This document shows positions 50,401 to 58,291 of a stretch of 64,000 nt of DNA, one piece after another. Within the stretch, counting starts at the first letter, position 1, and each line of letters begins with the position of its first letter. Source of the stretch: Glycomyces albidus (lineage in GTDB: Bacteria > Actinomycetota > Actinomycetes > Mycobacteriales > Micromonosporaceae); the NCBI RefSeq assembly GCF_009451885.1, contig NZ_WIAO01000015.1, positions 66,452-130,451 of the forward strand, given 5' to 3'. The notes beneath the pieces were generated by a model. It saw only the letters and a list, made by a program, of their open reading frames with translations, was not told where the DNA came from and did not search any database. The translations under genes were made by a program, and so were the position numbers.

Positions 50401-50567
50401 TCGTTGAACTCGTTGGTGAGGGCCGGGAGGGTGTTCCCGTCGGCGAGGACGGTCTCGGGGATGCCGTTCAGGCAGGCGATCTTCTGCTCGTCCGTCATGA
50501 GGGCGAGGATCGCCTCCACGCGTTCGGCGACAGGCCTGGTCGGGTCGAGGTACACGGGAGCGGTCAT
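47496..50567 (-). CDS. GH3 family beta-glucosidase with fascin-like insertion and C-terminal CBM6-like domain
   Basis: The 1023-aa intracellular protein (no signal peptide) has the GH3 barrel (about 10-345), the second GH3 domain (375-440 and 581-730), a fibronectin III-like domain (about 750-860) and a C-terminal CBM6-like domain (880-1022, GLQSFTDVSADLRGAEG). KHFLGYDHEWHR and the probable nucleophile Asp238 in LPDGW mark the active site. A segment of about 140 residues (442-580, DRYVTVAEDGTLAARAD; GKFVQA) resembling a fascin beta-trefoil interrupts the second GH3 domain. It probably hydrolyses beta-glucosides or xylosides. Confidence 0.88.
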   Translation of the reverse strand: MTAPVYLDPTRPVAERVEAILALMTDEQKIACLNGIPETVLADGNTLPALTNEFNEVLHSSGKKPDATFFPQAVGLGATWDTELMEAVGEAVAHEVRARDTDVYASFGPVADIRSNPLAGRFEEGFGEDPLHVGAMTTAYAWGLRGRHPVYVKTFTQMKHFLGYDHEWHRSQSSSSMSVRALHEYQAVPYRMPVEAGAVMGAMTAYNNVNGVPSIISPIMQTLRAEWAQDGEFFFLPDGWDGVNLHTTKGQPWDSWQVDPRGDVPYPEALAAEQGLAIDADEIGVYASALMLHAGVSNFADGSELPFVPNAAEAVRRGTLGVTMSHVDNVVRDWLRFLVRTGKLDGDACEYNLIPADPHPQDRPEHIALALQAAREQLVLLKHDQAALPIPDTARIAVVGPLADLNLRDFYSPTVPAERRPSPLQALRERFAHVTHHSGNDTVAWKAGDRYVTVAEDGTLAARADTAGGTETFEVWDWAHEQHMFRHHATGKFVQANLLQQNDGPATFENQAGASGGGGPRLEAVTTAMEDGDAWFTHQNLHYRREGDTVELFGVNHVPAEADGPYHVRLAEDGSLPLVKGPAEPILTETIVENGPETAAAVAADAEWAVVFVGNHPMVNARECFDRPGLDLAPRQADLVRDVAAAKPGRTVVVVVSAYPLAIGDIAADPNVAAILYTSHAGQALGPALAEALAGDYSPAGRLTSTWLADTSSLPKAGPRADAYRVSDVDMLEYDVISAGLTYQYSKAEPVFGFGHGLSYTEFAYGPLQAPSEADAEERFTAAVDVTNTGDRTSDEVVLLFASALDSAYGDRVPARRLAGFTRAKDIAPGETRRVEIEVDPQHLFVWDVVSGRRIVESGEYTLTAGDGLATGKIRLHGETIAPLDLAEAANVWEKATIAHALTYWEVSKLNTLARQGGYHSTASRAPGAHVGFTRVDLNGAKRIELRVATTTADWADLSDPRIEVRSGGETGPLLGEVEVPKTGGLQSFTDVSADLRGAEGIEDLYLVFKASGVYIDTIRLAR

Positions 50568-50734
50568 GCTCGTCCTATCGGTCGGTGTCAGTCCCCTCAG
50601 ACATTACGACGGGCGACCAGACAAATTCAAGCGGATTCGCGGGTGACCGGCGCGACGCGCCCCGGCCGCGGCCGCGGGCGGCCGGCGGTGCGCAGGGGCG
50701 GCCGCCGTCCGTTCGGTTCGTTACGATTCTCGTC

Positions 50735-53227
50735 ATGAGCCCCGGCCCCCAAGGAACTGCGCTCGGCGTCGACTTCGGCACCTCGCACACCATCGCGGTG
50801 GTCCGCCGCGCCGACGGGAGCGTGCGGCCGCTGCTGTTCGACGGCGCGCCGCTGATGCCCTCGGCGGTGTGCGCGGATTCGGAGGGCGGCCTCCTGGTCG
50901 GCCGGGACGCCGTCCACGCGGGCCGGCGGCACCCGGAGCGGTTCGAGCCCAACCCGAAGCGGCTCATCGACCGGCCCTCGACGCTCCTGGGCTCGCGCGA
51001 GTACCCGGTCCCGGACCTCATCGCGGCCGTCCTCGACGCGGTCGCCGACGAGTGCCGCCGCGTCGTGGGCGTCCCTTCGCAGGTCACGCTCACCGTGCCC
51101 GCCGAGTGGGGTCCGGCCCGGCGGCAGGTCGTCGAGGACGCGGCCGCCCGCTCCGGCCTGGGCCGGGTGCGGCTGGTGCCCGAGCCGGTGGCGGCGGCGA
51201 CCTACTACGCGGAGGCCCTCAAGCACCGCACCGCCGTCGGGTCGTCGATCGTGGTCTACGACCTCGGGGCGGGCACGTTCGACGCGAGCGTGGTGCGCCG
51301 CACCGAGACCGGGTTCGAGACGGTCGCGCTCGACGGCCGGAACGACTTGGGCGGCCTGGACATCGACGCCGCGCTCATCGAGCACCTCGGCGGCGTGTAC
51401 GGGGACCGGGAGGGCTGGAAGCGCCTGGTCGACCCGACCACGATCGAGGAGCGCCGGTTCTTCCGCGAGTTCCAGGAGGAGGTGCGCGGCGCCAAGGAGC
51501 GGCTGTCGCGGCACCAGCAGTCCGACATCGCGATCCCGCTGCTCGACGTCGAGGCGCACCTGACGCGGACCGAGCTGGAGCAGATCGCCCGCCCGCACCT
51601 GGAGCAGACGATCCGCGTCACGCTCGCGGTCGTGCGCGCCGCGGGGCTGAACCTCGCCGACAGCGCGGGCGTGTTCCTCGTCGGCGGCGCGAGCCGCATG
51701 CCGCTGGTCGCGACCATGCTCCACCGCGAGCTCGGTGTCGCGCCGACGGTCCTCGACCAGCCGGAGGTGGTCGTCGCCGAGGGCTCGGTGCTGTGGACGC
51801 AGTCGGAGGCCGCGACGCTCCCGCTCCAGCGCCCCTTCACGCCCGCGGCGGCCCCGGCGCGGCCCGCGCCGTCCCCGCTGACGCCGCAGGCCGCTCCGGG
51901 ACTGGTGTTCCCGCAGCGCACCGAACCCCAGCCGCAGTACCGTCCTCCCGGGCAGCACACGCCGCCGGAGCCGCGCACGGTCTCGCCGCCCGGCTCCCCG
52001 CCGCAGCAGACGCTGCCGCCGCGCACCGCCCTGGCGGACACGCCGCCGCTCGCGGTGTCCGGCGATACCCCCGAGCCGCCCGAGACCGACGCGGACCGGC
52101 TGCGGCGCAAGAAGATCGGACGCCGCCTGCTCGCGGGGTTCATCGCGGTCGACCTGCTCATCGTCGCGGCCCTCGCCTGGTACTTCAACCGCGACACGAC
52201 CGCCGACGACTTCGACGCCGACGCCGGCGGGACGGCGACCTCGTTCATCCCCGACTGGTCGGAGGCGGAGGCGGGCACGCTCCTGTCCGTGATCGAAGGC
52301 GCCCACGGCGACACGGTCATGGCCCTGACGCCCGCCGAGACGATCGACGGCCCGATGCTGTTCTCCGGCGGCAACGACGGCATGATCCGCCAGTGGGCGC
52401 TGGACTCCGGCGAACTGGTCGACGAGTTCGACCTCGCCACCGGTGTGCAGGCGCTGTGGCCGGCGACGTCGTCCGACGGCTGGGAGATCGTGGTCGCGAT
52501 CGGCTCCGAGGACGAGCCCTACGTCTGGACGCCCGAAACCGCGGACTTCACCGGGGCCGGCCTTCCGGAGATGGTCGACGAAGGCGCCGAGATCCAGTAC
52601 GCGCGAACCGGTTCCGTGGACGGCCACGCGGCCCTGGGCGTCCTCAACGAGTCCGAGTTCGAGCTGTACGACCTCGAGGAGCAGGTCACGGTCGCGCGCT
52701 ACCCGATCCCGAGCGGGTACGGCTACCCGCGCTTCTACGCCTCCGCGGACGGCGTCTCGACGAACCTGGCGGCGGTCACCTCCGCCCAGGAGGTCGACGT
52801 GGTCGACGGCCTCACCGGCGAGCCCTGGGGCCTGAACATGACCGCCGGCGACGACACGCTGGTCACCGCCGCGTTCGGCGTCGTCTACTACTGGGGCACA
52901 CCGTACGCGATGCTCTACGACGAGAGCGGCTACCTGTACTTCTGGGACATGGACTCGCAGACGCCGGCGCTCTCCCCGATCGAGTACGGCAGCACCGACG
53001 ACGAGTACCACTACGAGATGGTGGACACCGCGCACGGGATGTCGCTGCTGTGCCTCGACACCTGGAACTCGGCCCAAGCGGTCAGCGTCGACACCGGTGA
53101 CGTGGTCTACTTCGAGCCCGACGGCGGCGAGGTCGCCAAACTCGTGGACGTCACCGTCGACGGCACGCAGTACGCCGCCACCGGCGACAGCAACGGCAAC
53201 ATTCAATTCTGGAGTCTTGGACTGTGA
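50735..53227 (+). CDS. Hsp70-like ATPase fused to membrane helix and WD40-like propeller
   Basis: The 830-aa protein begins with an actin/Hsp70 nucleotide-binding fold (GVDFGTSHTIAVV, 11-23; VYDLGAGTFDASVV; VFLVGGASRMPLV) ending near residue 360. A Pro-rich linker (370-455), a basic stretch, and a single membrane helix (about 466-485) follow. The last 330 residues form a WD40-like repeat domain (LFSGGNDGMIRQW; ATGDSNGNIQFWS), expected outside. There is no Hsp70 peptide-binding domain. The layout suggests a transmembrane sensor or scaffold linking an external propeller to an ATP switch. The ATG at 50735 excludes an Arg-rich upstream frame. It is coupled to the SRPBCC gene. Confidence 0.78.
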   Translation: MSPGPQGTALGVDFGTSHTIAVVRRADGSVRPLLFDGAPLMPSAVCADSEGGLLVGRDAVHAGRRHPERFEPNPKRLIDRPSTLLGSREYPVPDLIAAVLDAVADECRRVVGVPSQVTLTVPAEWGPARRQVVEDAAARSGLGRVRLVPEPVAAATYYAEALKHRTAVGSSIVVYDLGAGTFDASVVRRTETGFETVALDGRNDLGGLDIDAALIEHLGGVYGDREGWKRLVDPTTIEERRFFREFQEEVRGAKERLSRHQQSDIAIPLLDVEAHLTRTELEQIARPHLEQTIRVTLAVVRAAGLNLADSAGVFLVGGASRMPLVATMLHRELGVAPTVLDQPEVVVAEGSVLWTQSEAATLPLQRPFTPAAAPARPAPSPLTPQAAPGLVFPQRTEPQPQYRPPGQHTPPEPRTVSPPGSPPQQTLPPRTALADTPPLAVSGDTPEPPETDADRLRRKKIGRRLLAGFIAVDLLIVAALAWYFNRDTTADDFDADAGGTATSFIPDWSEAEAGTLLSVIEGAHGDTVMALTPAETIDGPMLFSGGNDGMIRQWALDSGELVDEFDLATGVQALWPATSSDGWEIVVAIGSEDEPYVWTPETADFTGAGLPEMVDEGAEIQYARTGSVDGHAALGVLNESEFELYDLEEQVTVARYPIPSGYGYPRFYASADGVSTNLAAVTSAQEVDVVDGLTGEPWGLNMTAGDDTLVTAAFGVVYYWGTPYAMLYDESGYLYFWDMDSQTPALSPIEYGSTDDEYHYEMVDTAHGMSLLCLDTWNSAQAVSVDTGDVVYFEPDGGEVAKLVDVTVDGTQYAATGDSNGNIQFWSLGL

Positions 53228-53733
53228 TCATCCTGGTCGTCGCGGCGGTCATCGTCGCCGCCATCACCGCGTACGCCATCTGGGCCGGGAGCAAGGAGCA
53301 CCGGATCGAGACCACCGTGCACCTGGACGCGCGCGCGAACGAGGTGTGGGCGGTCCTGACGGACTTCCCCGCCTACGGGGAGTGGAACCCGTTCATCACC
53401 GCGGTCTCGGGACTCCTCGCCGAGGACGAGCGCCTCGAGGTCCGGTTCATGCAGGCCGGCGGGAAGCCGATGACGTTCCGGCCGCGGGTCCTGCGGGTCT
53501 CCCCGGCCCGGCAGATCCGCTGGCTCGGCAAGCTCGGCCCGGGCGGGCTGTTCGACGGCGAGCACTACTTCGTGCTCGAACCGCAGCAGGACGGCACCAC
53601 CATGCTCACCCACGGCGAGCGGTTCACCGGGATCCTGGTGCCGCTCATGGGGAAGACCATCAACGAGACCGAGGGCGGCTTCACCTCGATGAACGACGCC
53701 CTCGCGGCGCGGCTCAAGGAGGTCGGGGACTGA
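53224..53733 (+). CDS. membrane-anchored SRPBCC (START-like) protein
   Basis: The 169-aa protein has an N-terminal membrane helix (IILVVAAVIVAAITAYAIWA) and an SRPBCC ligand-binding fold (ETTVHLDARANEVWAVLTDF; YGEWNPFITAVSG; ending in a long helix). The GTG start at 53224 overlaps the stop of the Hsp70-like gene as GTGA, so the two are translationally coupled and may work together at the membrane. The ligand is unknown, probably hydrophobic. Confidence 0.83.
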   Translation: MIILVVAAVIVAAITAYAIWAGSKEHRIETTVHLDARANEVWAVLTDFPAYGEWNPFITAVSGLLAEDERLEVRFMQAGGKPMTFRPRVLRVSPARQIRWLGKLGPGGLFDGEHYFVLEPQQDGTTMLTHGERFTGILVPLMGKTINETEGGFTSMNDALAARLKEVGD

Positions 53734-53752
53734 CCGCGGGCCGTCCCGGGCG

Positions 53753-53824
53753 CAGAGCCGCGCCGCGGCCCGGGAGCAGAGCCGCGCCGCGGCCCGGGAG
53801 CAGAGCCGCGCCGCGGCCCGGAGG
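53753..53824 (+). repeat. three tandem 24-bp repeats
   Basis: Three copies of a 24-bp unit beginning CAGAGCCGCGCCGCGGCC follow directly after the SRPBCC gene; the last differs at its end. The third copy forms the terminator hairpin at 53807. Confidence 0.85.
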
Positions 53825-53834
53825 CCGCGGCGCG
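53807..53834. terminator. hairpin formed by the last 24-bp repeat
   Basis: The perfect 12-bp arms CGCGCCGCGGCC and GGCCGCGGCGCG around a 4-nt loop lie in the convergent gap between the SRPBCC and chaplin-like genes. It probably serves both. Confidence 0.7.
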
Positions 53835-53899
53835 AGTCGTCGGATTCGCATCGATCTGCAGGGCCGCGCCTGGGGCGGCGCGGGTCCCTTCGCTCGGTC

Positions 53900-54904
53900 C
53901 TAGAGGACGCCCGCGCCGGCCAGCTCGGTCAGGTTCGCGACCGCGTCGGTGGCCGTGTCCGCAACACCTTCGGAGGTGGTGTTGCCGACCAGGCCGCCCG
54001 CGAGGCCGCCGACCACCGGGGCGCCGCTGACGGCGCCGCCGACGGTGTCGAGGCCGGGGACGGGGAGGGCCTCTTCGTTGAGGTCCATGTCCGCGGCTTC
54101 GGCGGTGGCGAGCTCCTTGTGGCTGTCGTGGCCTTCGTGCCGGTCGTTGCCGGGGATCTCGGCCTCGGAACCGCCGTCGCACGACGCGGTGGCGACACCG
54201 AGGACCGCGATGGCGTTGCCGCACACGTTGATCGGGGCCTGGATCGGCGCGAAGATCTGGTTGCCGTTGCCGAGGCCCACGTTGTCCTGGGTGGTCAGGT
54301 GGCCGGCGCCGCTGTAGTCGGCTTCCGAGCCGCCCTCGCAGCCCGCGTCGGCCGCGCCGCCGACCGCGACGGCGTTGCCGCAGGCGTTGATCGGGGCCTG
54401 GATCGGGGCCAGGAGCTGGTTGCCCGAGAGGGCGCCGATGTTGCGCTGGGTCGTGGTGTTCCCGGACTCGGTCACGCGGCCGGACTCGGCGACGGTGGCC
54501 GACGAGCCGCCCTCGGAGCCGGCCCAGGCCTGCCCGCCGACTGCGGCGGCGATGCCGCTGACGTCGACCGGGGCCTGAACGGGCGCGAAGACCTGGTTGC
54601 CGTTGCCCAGACCGGTGTTGTTCTGGCTGGTGAGCGTGCCGGCGCCTTCGAATTCGGCGTCGGCGCCGCCCTCGCAGCCGGCGTTCGCGGTGCCGAGAAC
54701 GGCCGCGGCGATGCCGCAGATGTTGATCGGCGCCTGAATCGGGGCGATGACCTGGTTGCCGGAGACCGCGCCGATGTTGTCCTGCGTGGTCGCGTCAGTG
54801 CCGTCGGCGTGGGCGGTGCCGGCGCCGGCGACGAGGACCGCCCCGACGGCGACGAGTCCGGTCTGCGCGGTCTTGCGAGCCCATGAGTTGTGCACGAAGT
54901 TCAC
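53900..54904 (-). CDS. secreted protein with four chaplin-like repeats
   Basis: The 334-aa protein has a signal peptide (1-33, cut after AHA) and four repeats of about 55 residues built on GNQ-(V/L/I)-x-AP-(I/V)-QAP-(I/V)-(N/D)-x-CG-x-A-x-AV-x-G-x-A-x-A-x-C. This resembles the chaplin domain (GNxxxxPVxxPVxxCG...C). Repeats 1 and 3 share GA(V/L)SGNQ, and 2 and 4 share GLGNGNQ, so the array arose by duplication of a pair. Repeats 1, 3 and 4 keep the Cys pair; in repeat 2 both are Ser. A Gly/Ala-rich tail (280-334) is free of Cys. It probably coats aerial structures or spores. Confidence 0.75.
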   Translation of the reverse strand: MNFVHNSWARKTAQTGLVAVGAVLVAGAGTAHADGTDATTQDNIGAVSGNQVIAPIQAPINICGIAAAVLGTANAGCEGGADAEFEGAGTLTSQNNTGLGNGNQVFAPVQAPVDVSGIAAAVGGQAWAGSEGGSSATVAESGRVTESGNTTTQRNIGALSGNQLLAPIQAPINACGNAVAVGGAADAGCEGGSEADYSGAGHLTTQDNVGLGNGNQIFAPIQAPINVCGNAIAVLGVATASCDGGSEAEIPGNDRHEGHDSHKELATAEAADMDLNEEALPVPGLDTVGGAVSGAPVVGGLAGGLVGNTTSEGVADTATDAVANLTELAGAGVL

Positions 54905-55204
54905 CTTTCAGGGAAATGGTTGTTGCTGTTCCATCACGTCCCCCGTGAAGCTCCGTGGCTCCAATGGCTTGTGCACGTTCGATGAAGGCGAGCTGGGTCT
55001 CGCCTGTGAACGGGGTGCTATTGAAACCGGGAGAGTTGTGCGGTCGGCGGGCCGTCCGGTCGGGCGACCGCGGTCGGGCTCGCGCGGCGCTGGCGGTGCA
55101 CCACCATGTCGCGTTCGCCGTTCCGCCCGTCGTCCTGGGCCGGACGGTCCGCCGTCCGTGTCGACCGGGGCGCGGCGGGCGCCCTGGCCGTGTTCGGGTT
55201 CGCC
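54905..55204. other. intergenic
   Basis: This region lies upstream of the chaplin-like gene and downstream of the next secreted-protein gene. Antisense frames here are Arg/Pro-rich and not coding-like. The chaplin-like promoter should lie at 54905-55000; a ribosome site GGTGAAC precedes its ATG. Confidence 0.45.
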
Positions 55205-55714
55205 CTAGAAGGGCAGCGGGACCGGAAGGCCGCCGCCGAGGCCGCTGAGCAGGTCGCCCACGGGCAGCGCGTCGAGCGGACCGCCCTGGGGCGCCTCGTC
55301 CTGACCGCCCCGGGGCGCGTCGTTCCGGTCGCCCTTGGGCTCGTCGTCGTCCCGGTCGCCCTTGGCCTCGGCCTTGGCGCCCGCCTTGCCGTCCGCCTTG
55401 GCGTCGGCTTTCGCGTCGGCCTTGGTGTCGACCTTGGCGTCCGCGGGCGGCGCCAGGAGGCTGAGACCGGGAACGGAGCCGACCGCACCGAGACCCGGGA
55501 CCTTCTCGGTGACCCCGGAGGTGACTCCTCCGACCGCGTCGGATGAGACCGGGAGCCCCCCGAGGGCCTCCGGTGTCGCCATGACGAGGTCGCCCGCGGA
55601 CTCCTCGACGTTGTCGGCGGCCTGAACGGCCGTCCCCGCGAGCAGCAGAGCCCCCGTGGCGAGGCCCCCGACGAGGCCCGCCGTACGCACAGTGCGCATC
55701 TTCATCTGCTTCAT
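55205..55714 (-). CDS. secreted low-complexity protein
   Basis: The 169-aa protein has a signal peptide (1-33, GLVGGLATGALLLAGTAVQA). A Gly/Val/Leu-rich segment follows (PVSSDAVGGVTSGVTEKVPG), then Lys-Ala-Asp repeats (DAKADAKADGKAGAKAEAK, about 92-118) and an acidic/Gln-Gly part ending PLDALPVGDLLSG...PVPLPF. The start ATG at 55714 has GGAAAGG upstream. It shares the LPVPxLxxVGG style with the tail of the chaplin-like protein next door, so both may be surface proteins of one structure. I do not recognise the family. Confidence 0.7.
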   Translation of the reverse strand: MKQMKMRTVRTAGLVGGLATGALLLAGTAVQAADNVEESAGDLVMATPEALGGLPVSSDAVGGVTSGVTEKVPGLGAVGSVPGLSLLAPPADAKVDTKADAKADAKADGKAGAKAEAKGDRDDDEPKGDRNDAPRGGQDEAPQGGPLDALPVGDLLSGLGGGLPVPLPF

Positions 55715-56088
55715 TGCCTTTCCTCGTGCCGATCCGGCCCGGTCGCTGGGGAAGCAGCGTTGACCGGGCCGCCGAGCGGCACTAGATCGCTGGATTGTCC
55801 GTGGTCGACAAGCGGCTGATGGCGGCGCGCGCCGAAGCGGCACCTGCTCATGCGACCCCCAGCCGCGACCGCACCGACTGGATCGCCGGCGGATCGGGGA
55901 CCGCGCTCGCTGTCCGTGGGCCGGTGACACTCCGGCCCGGCCGCTTCGTGTTGCGGCCACCCTGAATAACTGGAGAGGCGGGGGCGCGGTTACGCCCAGA
56001 CGCGAAGAAATTCGAAAAAGATGCGACGTTGCGCACCGAGAATGTGAGCATGACGCATATGCCCGGGTCGGGTCCCGCGGACGCGAAA
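55715..56088. other. intergenic
   Basis: This gap lies upstream of the secreted-protein gene and holds its promoter. A locally AT-rich part (around 55995-56065) contains TTCGAAAAAGATGCG and GACGCATATGCC. No gene or RNA is recognised. Confidence 0.45.
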
Positions 56089-56116
56089 CGGCCCCTCACG
56101 CGAACGTGAAGGGCCG
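56089..56116 (-). terminator. hairpin terminator after dedA
   Basis: CGGCCCCTCACG and CGTGAAGGGCCG pair with one mismatch around CGAA, 22 bases past the DedA stop. Confidence 0.75.
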
Positions 56117-56138
56117 CAACCGGAAAGAGTGAAGCGCG

Positions 56139-56891
56139 CTACCGCACCCGGCGCAGGATCATCGTGTCCGAGTGCCCGGCGCCGCCGTTCTGGTCCTCGC
56201 CGCCGCCCCGCCGGTTGCGGATCAGCTTGATGATCCGCGCGATCACGAACCACGCGAAGAGGCCGCCGATGATCACGACCACGATCTTGCTGAGCAGCCC
56301 CGAGTACTGCTCGATGATCGGGGAGATCGTCGGGCCGAACCCGAAGCCCAGCCCGATCCAGATCCCGTTCCAGATCACCGAACCGACCAGGGTGTAGCCG
56401 GTGAACTTCCAGAACGGCATCTTCTCGATCCCGGCCGGGACCGAGATCGCGCTGCGTACCAGGGGAAGGCAGCGCCCGGCCAGGACGGCGATGCCGCCCC
56501 ACCTGGCGAAGAACTTCTCCGATCGCTCGAAGTCCTTGAGCTCCAGCAGGGGCAGCTTCTCGAACAGCCACCGGGTGCGCTCGCGCCCGAAGAAGTAGCC
56601 GACGTAGTAGAGGATGTACGCCCCGGCCATCGAACCCAGCGCGGCGAAGAACATCGCCAGCCAGAAGTTCATCTGGCCCTCGTAGGCGAGGTATCCGGCG
56701 ACGGGGAGGATCAGCTCGGAGGGGATCGGGGGGAACACGGACTCGATCATGAGGGCGAGGCCCACGCCGACCTCGCCGAGCTTGTCGATGAGGCCGATGA
56801 CCCACTGGACGAGGTCGCCCTCGCCCTCGGCCTCGGGGATCTCGCTCGTCGCAGCGGCCAGTGCCAGGCCCTGGCTGAGGAAGTTCGTCAC
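56139..56891 (-). CDS. DedA family membrane protein
   Basis: The 250-aa protein has five or six membrane helices with the DedA signatures IESVFPPIPSELILPVAGYLA (helix 1-2 re-entrant loop) and GRCLPLVRSAISVPAG. DedA (SNARE-associated) proteins act as lipid-carrier flippases or support membrane potential. The tail after the last helix is Gly/Asp-rich. It is monocistronic on the minus strand, divergent from the gene at 57109. Confidence 0.9.
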   Translation of the reverse strand: MTNFLSQGLALAAATSEIPEAEGEGDLVQWVIGLIDKLGEVGVGLALMIESVFPPIPSELILPVAGYLAYEGQMNFWLAMFFAALGSMAGAYILYYVGYFFGRERTRWLFEKLPLLELKDFERSEKFFARWGGIAVLAGRCLPLVRSAISVPAGIEKMPFWKFTGYTLVGSVIWNGIWIGLGFGFGPTISPIIEQYSGLLSKIVVVIIGGLFAWFVIARIIKLIRNRRGGGEDQNGGAGHSDTMILRRVR

Positions 56892-57108
56892 GCGGCCAGC
56901 GTATCCGGCTCGCGTTCGGCCCCGCCTCGGTCATCGGACCGAGCCCTCCCCGGCCGCGCGACGGAGGTCCGGGGCGCCCGCCGCGGGACGCGTTCGGCCA
57001 GGTGTCGCGCGGCGTGCGGGGCCGGGCCATACTTAGTGGTGATTCCGCGCTTCTTACGGCTCGCACGCCCGGATAGCGCTCGGCGTATCGCAGGTTGAGG
57101 GGGCTTCG

Positions 57109-58284
57109 ATGAGTCGCACGGTCGGGCCGTACAACGACGTCGCGACCGCGCGCGTCGAAGGGGCCTACGAGCTGTGCGAGGGCAAGGACGAGAGCGGCCG
57201 GCCCGTGCAGATCCTGACCCTCGGCGCCACCTCCTCCAAGGACCCGGCCCGCCGCGGGCTCCTCTCCGACACCGTCGCCTGGGCGTACGCCACCGCCGGA
57301 CCTGAGGACGCCCCGATCCTCGTCGCCGACCTCGAGGCCGAGCAGCCGTACGTCGTGGTCCTGCACGACCCGCGCCTGCGCGGCGCCGACCGCATCATGG
57401 ACCGCCTGCTGGCCCTCGGCCCGGCCACCGGGCCGCTCCCGGTCGGGCCCGCGGCCGCGGCCCAGCGCGCCGCCCACCAGATGGCCGCCGCGCAGCGCTC
57501 GGCCGCGCCCGCCTCGCCCTCCGGACCGCCCTCCCCGCCCCCGGCCTCGCCGAGCGCCGCGAACTACGCGGGGTCGCCGCCGGTCGTCATCATCGCGCCG
57601 CCGAAGAAGCGCTCGCAGCTCGTCCCGATCCTCGTGGGCGTCGGCTCGGTCGTGGTCATCCTCGCGCTCGTCGTGGGCGTGTGGATCCTCATGTCCGGCA
57701 GCGGCGGCGACCCCGGGGACTCGACGGCCGAACCGCCCGACAGCGCCGCCGTCGGCGACGTCTCCCAGGCGCCCTCCGACGCCGGCGACGAGGACCAGCA
57801 GAGCGACGAGGTCCCGCAGTGGGACGAGTCCGCCCCCGAGGAGCGCGTCGGCGGCACCCTGTTCGAGGACGGCGCCCGGACCCAGACGATGGCGTACTCC
57901 GGCTGGCCCTTCGCGTTCCGGGTCCCCGCGGGCTTCGAGTGCACCGAGGACGGCCGGGCCGCGGTCTGCACCGCGGACGACGGCGAGTCGACGATCACGG
58001 TCGGCTGGGAGGAGTGCGCCGGGGACTGCCCGCCGGAGGCCCGCGAGGCGATGCGCGAGTCCCTGCCGTACCAGCCGCTCCAGGAGATGCAGAACGGCGA
58101 CATCGGGGTGGCCGAGCGCACGCAGGTGTTCGGTCGCTGGCGCGGCTCGCTGAGCGTGTTCGCCGCGGCGGAGGACGGGGTGTTCCACGCGTGGTCGACG
58201 GTCGACGTGATGGACTTCCGCTCCGAGGAGGCGTGGCAGGTCTTCAACGACGTGCTGAACCAGTCGCTGGCGAAGGAGTCCTAG
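57109..58284 (+). CDS. membrane protein of unknown function
   Basis: The 391-aa protein has a cytoplasmic N-terminal part (1-110, YELCEGKDESGRPVQILTLG; DPRLRGADRIMDRLL), an Ala/Pro-rich linker (120-160), one membrane helix (about 170-195, VPILVGVGSVVVILALVVGV) and an external domain (235-391) with four Cys (ECTEDGRAAVCTAD; EECAGDCPPEA). The external part ends in a long helix. I do not recognise a family; the N-terminus recalls accessory domains of actinobacterial Ser/Thr-kinase-like receptors, but no kinase motif is present. Confidence 0.7.
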   Translation: MSRTVGPYNDVATARVEGAYELCEGKDESGRPVQILTLGATSSKDPARRGLLSDTVAWAYATAGPEDAPILVADLEAEQPYVVVLHDPRLRGADRIMDRLLALGPATGPLPVGPAAAAQRAAHQMAAAQRSAAPASPSGPPSPPPASPSAANYAGSPPVVIIAPPKKRSQLVPILVGVGSVVVILALVVGVWILMSGSGGDPGDSTAEPPDSAAVGDVSQAPSDAGDEDQQSDEVPQWDESAPEERVGGTLFEDGARTQTMAYSGWPFAFRVPAGFECTEDGRAAVCTADDGESTITVGWEECAGDCPPEAREAMRESLPYQPLQEMQNGDIGVAERTQVFGRWRGSLSVFAAAEDGVFHAWSTVDVMDFRSEEAWQVFNDVLNQSLAKES

Positions 58285-58291
58285 AGGGCTC

